Assembly: GCA_965246875.1 (NCBI GenBank)
Contig: CBDFFU010000003.1
Span: 62,001-126,000 of the forward strand
DNA length: 64,000 nt
From: DASWYT01 sp965246875
Lineage (GTDB): Bacteria > Pseudomonadota > Alphaproteobacteria > Micavibrionales > SZUA-601
Direction: 5' to 3'
Below, one piece after another: positions 59,301 through 64,000 of this stretch (within the stretch, counting starts at the first letter, position 1; every line of letters starts with the position of its first letter). Below the pieces are notes generated by a model. That model saw only the letters and a list, made by a program, of their open reading frames with translations. It searched no databases and was not told the origin of the DNA. Made by a program: the position numbers and the translations under genes.

Positions 59301-62300
59301 CATCACCAGAATTATCCAGCGGCTGATTCAGCGTAAAGACGTACGATGTCGTGTAGCTGCCATTACCTCCGGTTGGATTGCCGTTGACGACAACCGTCAT
59401 CACAACCTGGCCATTAGCAGTTCCAGTAACGGCATGACCATCTGGCGAAACAACAAAATCAACAGGCTGACCTTTAACGGTCAGAGCCGGCATATTTTCG
59501 GTCGACAGCATAATCGCTTGGAAACCATCCGGTGCTGTAAACGTAATTGTTTGCTGGACGCTATCCGGGTTTGGCTCGGCTGTTAAATCGTGCTCATCTA
59601 ACAAAGCTGGAGTTGCATTTGCATTGATGTCACTGCCTGGTGGTGGCGGTGGTGGCGTAATAATAATCACCGGATTGTCATTTCCTGAAATCCGTACTTT
59701 TGCCGTTGATTTATCACCATCATGATCCTGGATCGTATAGGTGAATGATGGGCTGACATTACCGAAACCGGCAGCGCGTGTGTAAGTGAAATCACCGTTG
59801 TTGTTGACAGTCAATGTTTCGCCGTTGGCAGCGGTAAAGGTGGCGCTGCCATTGACGTCTTTGGTTTCACCGTTGAACGTGACGCTGGTCAAAGCTGGTG
59901 TGCCACGGCCATCGGCACCGAAATTATCATCATTGATGATGTTGCCCGATACGCTGGTCCCAAAACCAAGGCCAAAACTATCATCGTGGGCCTGTGGCAC
60001 ATCGTCGACGACTTGCAACGGAATATTGGCGTTGACGACATCGCCCGTGCCATCGGTTACTGCAATTTGGACCGGAATATTGGTCGTATTGCGACCATCG
60101 CCCGAGTTATCCAGCGGGTGAATTAATGTGAATGTGTATGGCACGGTGTAGGTGCCGTTCGCTTGCTGTGGTGTGCCGACGCTGACCGTAAAGATCGGCT
60201 GACCACCGGCACTGCCGGTCAGGGTGTGGCCATCGTTCCCGATTTGGTAAGTGACCGGCTGACCGTTCGCGCTCAATTGTGGCAGACCCTGTGTGGTCAG
60301 AACCACGCTGTTGATGCCGTCTGGCGAACTGACTGTGACGCTGCTGCTAACGCTGTCCGGATTTGGCTGGACGGTCAGGTCATGTTCATCCAATCTTGCG
60401 CCATTGACGTTGATCGTCGGGATAAAGTTGTTATCCAGAGCGATGGTCAAGGTTATTGTCGACGTATCACCATCGTTATCGATAATCGTGTAATGGAAAA
60501 CGTCTTTCAGATCGCCATTCACAACCTGTTTGTTGTAATTATAGGTGTATTCACCGTTCTCGTACATTTTGAGCACGCCATATTCGCCCTGCATCGTAAT
60601 GTACTTGCCACCTTGATCGGCTGTCGTTGTCGCAGCAAACGGATTGAATGCACCCTGCTCAAACGAAATTTGGGTGACTTTGGTGCCAAGCGTCAAGCCC
60701 GGCTGTAAATCATCCTGACCAACATGATCCATGGCACCCTCACCACCATTACGGCCGGTGATGACATTGCCATCAATAATCGGATTGGTCGTCATGTTAA
60801 CAGGATTGACGGTGATCTTGAACTGGACGTCGTTGTAATCGCGGTCGTTGCCCGGATCGCGCAGATTGCCATCTTCAAACGCGTAACGCAGCGTGTTGGC
60901 TGCATCGTTGGATTCACGTCCAGCGATCCCGTGTACCAGGCCGAACTCATTTGTGTCAGGCGTGTCGAAGGCACTGCCAGCAAAGCGGGCTTCGGTTGTT
61001 GGGTTGCTGACTGTGCCGTTGGCTTCATAAAACGGCAGATCGTGCGTAACGCCATCTTTCGTATACTGGACCACATAACCATGGCTGTCATTCGTATCAG
61101 ATCTCAGGCTAAAGGTGTAACCGGCGTTCAGGTTGCCGTTACTATCAATGACGCCTTCTCTTTCCAGCGCAATCGTGCCACCGCTCACGATGAAGAAGCC
61201 AAGCTTGCCAGCGTCTGTCATGGTGTAAGTGCCTTGTGCGGGACCCGATGCGTATTGCGGATCGCTGACACCATTGCTCAACACCAATTGTACGTTGCCA
61301 ATTGTGCCATCTGCACGCAACGTACAGGCAAAAACGGGGCTGCGGCCTGCGACTGAAGCGTGTTCGTCGGAGATACGCTCGATTGTGATGGTCGTCGGGT
61401 AACCGATCGTCACACTGGAGGCTTTGGCAGCCCCTTGGGCGTAAAGATCATGCTGGCTTGTCGGCAATTGTGTATATTCGAGCAACGACGGATAATTCGG
61501 TGCGTCTTGCGAAAAATCATACGAAATTGTTTGACGCACCGCATGATTGACATCTGCATGCGCGTCTGGCGCATCATCCAATACAGTGATCTGCAAGTTA
61601 CCCGTAGCGTTATCGCCATCAGCATCTGTTGCGGTGACCGCAAAGTTCAGCTGGATGGCGTCATTCGGGTCAGACGCATTGGCGTGATCCAGATTCTGGA
61701 ATTGGGTGAAATCATAATGGCCCGCGCCATCTTTCAGCACCAGCTCAAACACTTTGGCACCGGCTGCGTTCACATCATTGCCAGTGAAACCGACATATTT
61801 ATTGCCATCCAAAACGACATGCACATCCTGACCATTAGAGTGCAGTGTCGTGCCGGCAACTGAACCCGTCGCGGTAAATTGCACCGCACCAGCAGCCGGG
61901 TTACCCAATGCCACGGTCGTGGATGGGCTGAACGGGCTGTTGGTAAAAGTGATGACATCGGATTTGGTCAACATGCCGTTGACGAAATTGCTTTCATCCA
62001 GCGCGTTGTCGCCACGCAGGCCGCCCTGGACCGGCGGGATTTGCGGTACGCCATCATCGATGCGAATATCCAGAACTGCTGGCTCACTGTCGCCGTCATA
62101 GTCAGTTAAAGTGTAGGTAAACTTGTCATGCAAATCCAGGCCGGTCGTACTGTCTGTGTGGTGATAGCTGTAAGAGCCATCCGGCTTAATCGTCAGAACG
62201 CCATATTGACCTTGGATAACAACTGCGTCGCCATTGGCGTTGAAATTTACCGATGTCCCGTCGAAACTGACGACATTGGTCACCTTATTCGGCATATCAT

Positions 62301-63648
62301 TGCTCAAATGATCAGCGCCTCCTGCGGGCTCGCTTAAACCTGTAATCACGTTACCGGTGATCGTGTCATTGTTATAGACTCTGTTGAAGTCGTCATTCGC
62401 AATCGGTGCATCGTCTTTGACGCGGACAATCAACGATCCGGTTGAGGCATCGCCATCGGCATCAGTCACAACATACGTGAAGTTCAAATTGATGATGTCA
62501 TCCGGGTTGGTTTTGTCGGCGTGATCCAGCTGACCATTCAGATTGAATTCATATGAACCATCAGGCTTGACGAGGATCGTGAAAATCACATTGCCGTTAC
62601 CATCGGTACCGGTCACGGTATTGCCGTTGAATGTGGTGGTGATCGGGCTGCCGTGTGAGGTCAATTGACCGCCAGCCAGTGATCCGGTCGCGGTGAAATC
62701 AGGTGACAGTGTAAGGGTTCCTGGGCCGTCGCGCCCAAAATCAGGCACAATCGTACCCGTCAATGGACCATTGGTGAAACCAAAGGATTCATCGTCGACA
62801 TTGGTAACAGTGCTTTGTGGACCAGGCGTGCTGTCAATCGGGAATACGAACGGGGTGATCTGATCGGCTGGACGTGGAAATGCCAGATCGGTAAATGGAA
62901 TTGGCGGGAGCTTGTCGAGCAAACCGATAACGCCGCCCAGATCATCACTGTAGCGCGTATTTCCACCACCGCCGGCACCACCGGCGCCTGGACCTGCAGC
63001 CGTTTCAATATTAAACAAATCATCTGAATTTTGGCCTGTCAGCTGGGCAACGACAACGCCACCTGCCAATAACGTGCCATCTGGTAACAACAGGCTTGGC
63101 ATCTGGTTGCCAGCCATGACAAAATGATCAACCACTAAACGTGAGCCATCATTAAAAGTGAAAATCAAATCGCCGTGACGCACGCTCAACTGTGCAGCGT
63201 TCGGGTCAAAATTGACCTTGAGTTGCTCACCCGCATCGGCATGCACAGTGGCGGTCTGGCCGGCAGCTGGTTTATTCAGTTGCTCAACAGCACCAAATTT
63301 CATGGCGGTGTAGCCGATCGGGCCGGTTTTGGCCGAGACATTCAATAATGCGGGATTCGCTTGCGCTTGGGCCTGGCGCACTTGGATCTGGGCGCTGGCG
63401 TTCAGCATGTCCGGGTTAATGTTCGGGCCGCTGGTGTCTTTGATCATGCCCATATCGACGCCGCGCACAGCTGCTGGTGCATCAGCTGACGCGATGGCAG
63501 TCCCCGTCGTGTTCGACAAATTGGCAGCCAATTGCGCCTGTCCGGCGTTGCCCGGTTCCAGACCGTTCAAGGTTTGCGCCGTCTCCGTACCGGTGTCAGT
63601 GGCAACATTTGCAGTGGTCGGTGTCGATGAAACAGGGGTTTGAGCCAT
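56317..63648 (-). CDS. Giant VCBS/DUF4114 repeat adhesin, LapA-like
   Basis: Protein of 2443 residues, type I-secreted biofilm adhesin layout. The N-terminal module (1-230) has no signal peptide. Within it a beta segment (about 138-196, LSVRHGDLIFTFNDGSRLVV) carries LapG-type motifs PAAG (127-130) and TAAG (216-219), followed by a Gly-rich hinge. Then come VCBS/cadherin-like repeats with boundaries DDAPIANDD (about 413), DDGVPQ (533), DDAPDAHAD (693), DDVPQAHDD (1220), DDVPVAHQD (1483) and DDAPVTSDD (1753). Two long DUF4114-containing units lie near 703-950 and 1767-2012. The C-terminus (2150-2443) has two NPIGPAVDYPP segments. RTX nonapeptides are not seen. AAGGAT precedes the ATG. Confidence 0.88.
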   Translation of the reverse strand: MAQTPVSSTPTTANVATDTGTETAQTLNGLEPGNAGQAQLAANLSNTTGTAIASADAPAAVRGVDMGMIKDTSGPNINPDMLNASAQIQVRQAQAQANPALLNVSAKTGPIGYTAMKFGAVEQLNKPAAGQTATVHADAGEQLKVNFDPNAAQLSVRHGDLIFTFNDGSRLVVDHFVMAGNQMPSLLLPDGTLLAGGVVVAQLTGQNSDDLFNIETAAGPGAGGAGGGGNTRYSDDLGGVIGLLDKLPPIPFTDLAFPRPADQITPFVFPIDSTPGPQSTVTNVDDESFGFTNGPLTGTIVPDFGRDGPGTLTLSPDFTATGSLAGGQLTSHGSPITTTFNGNTVTGTDGNGNVIFTILVKPDGSYEFNLNGQLDHADKTNPDDIINLNFTYVVTDADGDASTGSLIVRVKDDAPIANDDFNRVYNNDTITGNVITGLSEPAGGADHLSNDMPNKVTNVVSFDGTSVNFNANGDAVVIQGQYGVLTIKPDGSYSYHHTDSTTGLDLHDKFTYTLTDYDGDSEPAVLDIRIDDGVPQIPPVQGGLRGDNALDESNFVNGMLTKSDVITFTNSPFSPSTTVALGNPAAGAVQFTATGSVAGTTLHSNGQDVHVVLDGNKYVGFTGNDVNAAGAKVFELVLKDGAGHYDFTQFQNLDHANASDPNDAIQLNFAVTATDADGDNATGNLQITVLDDAPDAHADVNHAVRQTISYDFSQDAPNYPSLLEYTQLPTSQHDLYAQGAAKASSVTIGYPTTITIERISDEHASVAGRSPVFACTLRADGTIGNVQLVLSNGVSDPQYASGPAQGTYTMTDAGKLGFFIVSGGTIALEREGVIDSNGNLNAGYTFSLRSDTNDSHGYVVQYTKDGVTHDLPFYEANGTVSNPTTEARFAGSAFDTPDTNEFGLVHGIAGRESNDAANTLRYAFEDGNLRDPGNDRDYNDVQFKITVNPVNMTTNPIIDGNVITGRNGGEGAMDHVGQDDLQPGLTLGTKVTQISFEQGAFNPFAATTTADQGGKYITMQGEYGVLKMYENGEYTYNYNKQVVNGDLKDVFHYTIIDNDGDTSTITLTIALDNNFIPTINVNGARLDEHDLTVQPNPDSVSSSVTVSSPDGINSVVLTTQGLPQLSANGQPVTYQIGNDGHTLTGSAGGQPIFTVSVGTPQQANGTYTVPYTFTLIHPLDNSGDGRNTTNIPVQIAVTDGTGDVVNANIPLQVVDDVPQAHDDSFGLGFGTSVSGNIINDDNFGADGRGTPALTSVTFNGETKDVNGSATFTAANGETLTVNNNGDFTYTRAAGFGNVSPSFTYTIQDHDGDKSTAKVRISGNDNPVIIITPPPPPPGSDINANATPALLDEHDLTAEPNPDSVQQTITFTAPDGFQAIMLSTENMPALTVKGQPVDFVVSPDGHAVTGTANGQVVMTVVVNGNPTGGNGSYTTSYVFTLNQPLDNSGDDRNVTHIPVKFVVTDTDGDSATSVLPLQIRDDVPVAHQDSLALGNAPASAPYGNDNLLVNDTFGADGPSTGSLINNVTKDGVTKSFDAPEGVDQYGARFVTFTNAAGTLQVSENGTYSFVRANGANGDLNQQFDYTIKDHDGDISTAHVTITGNINTLPTVGSDTREVDETSGVDANGGRLSQFNDVTGQIAIDYKADGPAASNAFTLTGLTIDGATNLNALTSGGVPVAVALSNNEYTGTANGEAVFKISVDSNGNYAYHQFKQLDHNNISDSNETIGFHVGYTVKDQTGDTASGSVTINVHDDAPVTSDDNNELTIQTYTFNVLGGAPDFPSLVEYKHLPENQPDLYRMGAEKASNVVIDRPTTIDIERIVDTGASVAGRSPVFACTLRADGTIGNIQLVLSNGTSDPQYASGPDHTTYTMTDPGKLGFFIVSGGTIALEREGVIDSNGNLNAGYTFSLRADPNDGHGYVVQYTTPQGVTHDLPFYEADGTVGFPMTEARFAGSAFDTPDTNEFGLVHGIAGRESNDAANTLRYAFEDGNLRDPGNDRDYNDVQFKITVNPTVVQVSPPISGNVLPNDRVGEDMIAGHSYGTLVTQIALGMGAFVAVEGAMNSDSTGRYVDIQGEYGVLRMHDNGEYSYNFNGNKTSGDLVDDFRYVIRDADRDTSNVSTLTIHIHDNGQAAEITQQSMARLAVSEDVAMTVVATDEKALAQTTLAIVAANVIQPDAFHKLADVNVLHAPHLDAPTPLNPIGPAVDYPPSADASGETKVDTTVDSKAASDVLPGSVHGEAVVQQSDVHVPHVPHHEDPLMPLNPIGPAVDYPPFADAPGEIEGQVAHDGTNRFTLDTHVVGDLTSDGQPIDVKMADGVLHGSVSGENVFTLALDDAGHYQFSLQGKIDQAQDGDGTTLAFGYGAVDRDGAAVEGQLVIGVQGSHVAAVPAATETLALHDLVSTPADHSAVAHADVQPNILSHVDIISSILDNHDPYSGHNNG
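57623..57804. repeat. Exact 182-bp repeat, copy A (within adhesin)
   Basis: Identical base for base to 60812-60993 (offset 3189). It encodes the end of the DUF4114 unit, including GNLRDPGNDRDYNDVQFKIT. Flanking parts of the unit are similar but not identical, pointing to recent gene conversion or selection at DNA level. Confidence 0.9.
60812..60993. repeat. Exact 182-bp repeat, copy B (within adhesin)
   Basis: Partner of 57623-57804. A second near-identical stretch of about 100 bases occurs at 61120-61219 versus 57931-58030. Confidence 0.9.
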
Positions 63649-63877
63649 GTGAGATGATCCTTAATGTCTATAAAACAATGTGATAAAAAGTGAAGTGAAG
63701 CTTTCGCTCCGAAAGACGTACGCCGCAACCCGCCTATAACGGCGAATCACGGATTTTGTGTTATTCCTATTATCTATAAAAATGTTTTGTGTTGCTACCA
63801 TGTTAAGACCTAATATGATATATATATGTATGTGCATACAAAAAATATGCTAATTTTCCTTAAGGAATTTGAATTAT

Positions 63878-64000
63878 ATGGCAAATAATATTGATGATTT
63901 AGCATGGCAGCAAAGTCGTCCGCGCATCATACAGCATGCTAAGAAGCGTTATGCTTTGCGTCTTGAAAACGTATTTTGGGACGGACTCGAGACCATTGCC
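63878..64000 (+). CDS. RHH_4-type ribbon-helix-helix protein (cut by window end)
   Basis: The first 41 residues are readable: MANNIDDLAWQQSRPRIIQH, AKKRYALRLENVFWDGLETI, A. The pattern R-x-ALRLE-x-x-FWDGLETIA matches the RHH_4 domain (PF13467), a small alphaproteobacterial DNA-binding family whose usual text is xxSLExxFWxALxxIA. AAGGAATT lies about 10 bases before the ATG. It is divergent from the adhesin gene across a 229-base AT-rich gap and could regulate it, but this is a guess from position. Confidence 0.75.
   Translation, partial: MANNIDDLAWQQSRPRIIQHAKKRYALRLENVFWDGLETIA

Noticed and set aside
56317..63648. Forward-strand ORFs of 60-210 codons inside the adhesin
   Set aside because: They are antisense shadows of the intact 2443-codon frame. 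The repeats make several look alike, which imitates a gene family.
1..64000. CRISPR array
   Set aside because: No series of regularly spaced identical short repeats was seen. The direct repeats present are attachment cores, adhesin repeats or duplicated genes.

Overview
The window looks like a chromosomal segment of an alphaproteobacterium of moderate GC. The markers are the rnd-lptC-lptA-lptB order, Cox11/CtaG, CtaE and SURF1 of an aa3-type oxidase, an LDH-like malate dehydrogenase, an RHH_4-type regulator, and a BTLCP protease next to TolC and a giant adhesin. A Micavibrio-like or rhodospirillalean origin is possible, but the sequence does not settle the genus.

Layout. 1-6.9 kb: peroxiredoxin (cut by the window edge), a YhdP/AsmA-type envelope protein, tRNA-Leu(CAG), RNase D and the overlapping lptC-lptA-lptB lipopolysaccharide transport operon. 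6.9-16.2 kb: accessory genes. They include a PLP enzyme behind a strong Fur box, a FAD oxidoreductase, a FAN1-like VRR-NUC nuclease, peptidase T, and a two-gene unit of unknown function (TelA-like helical protein plus partner) behind a perfect 16-bp palindrome.

16.26-28.14 kb: an AT-rich integrated element of about 11.9 kb. It is bounded by a 15-bp direct repeat that is the anticodon arm of a tRNA-Val(GAC) gene. The host tRNA gene is split into a 5' half (right end) and a 3' half (left end), and the element carries a complete tRNA-Val(GAC) of different sequence just inside its right end. Cargo: a tyrosine integrase and the remnant of a second one, a ParD/ParE-like toxin-antitoxin pair whose toxin is broken by an IS1595-family element, an IS3-family element, an HUH-type Rep-like protein, a four-copy family of tiny ribbon-helix-helix proteins (one dead), two YwqK/MORN-like paralogues, a run of small membrane proteins, and a long inverted repeat inside a tiny hydrophobic ORF.

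28.2-52.5 kb: mostly core genes (mdh, dnaA, infC with an AUU start, a parvulin, an M29 aminopeptidase, lepA, ctaG, an M32 carboxypeptidase, ctaE, surf1, a MazG-like protein, an M16 protease, yihY-sua5-FAD dehydrogenase). Short AT-rich genes of unknown function are interspersed. Several sit tail-to-tail with core genes, with overlapping or touching stop codons.

52.6-63.7 kb: a cell-surface adhesion cluster. It holds an OmpA-family protein, a LapG-like periplasmic cysteine protease with an intact Cys-His-Asp triad, a TolC-family outer-membrane channel, and a 2443-residue VCBS/DUF4114 repeat adhesin. The adhesin's N-terminal module carries two LapG-type cleavage motifs. The ABC transporter and membrane-fusion partners, and any LapD-like c-di-GMP receptor, are not in the window. 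The last bases begin an RHH_4-type regulator.
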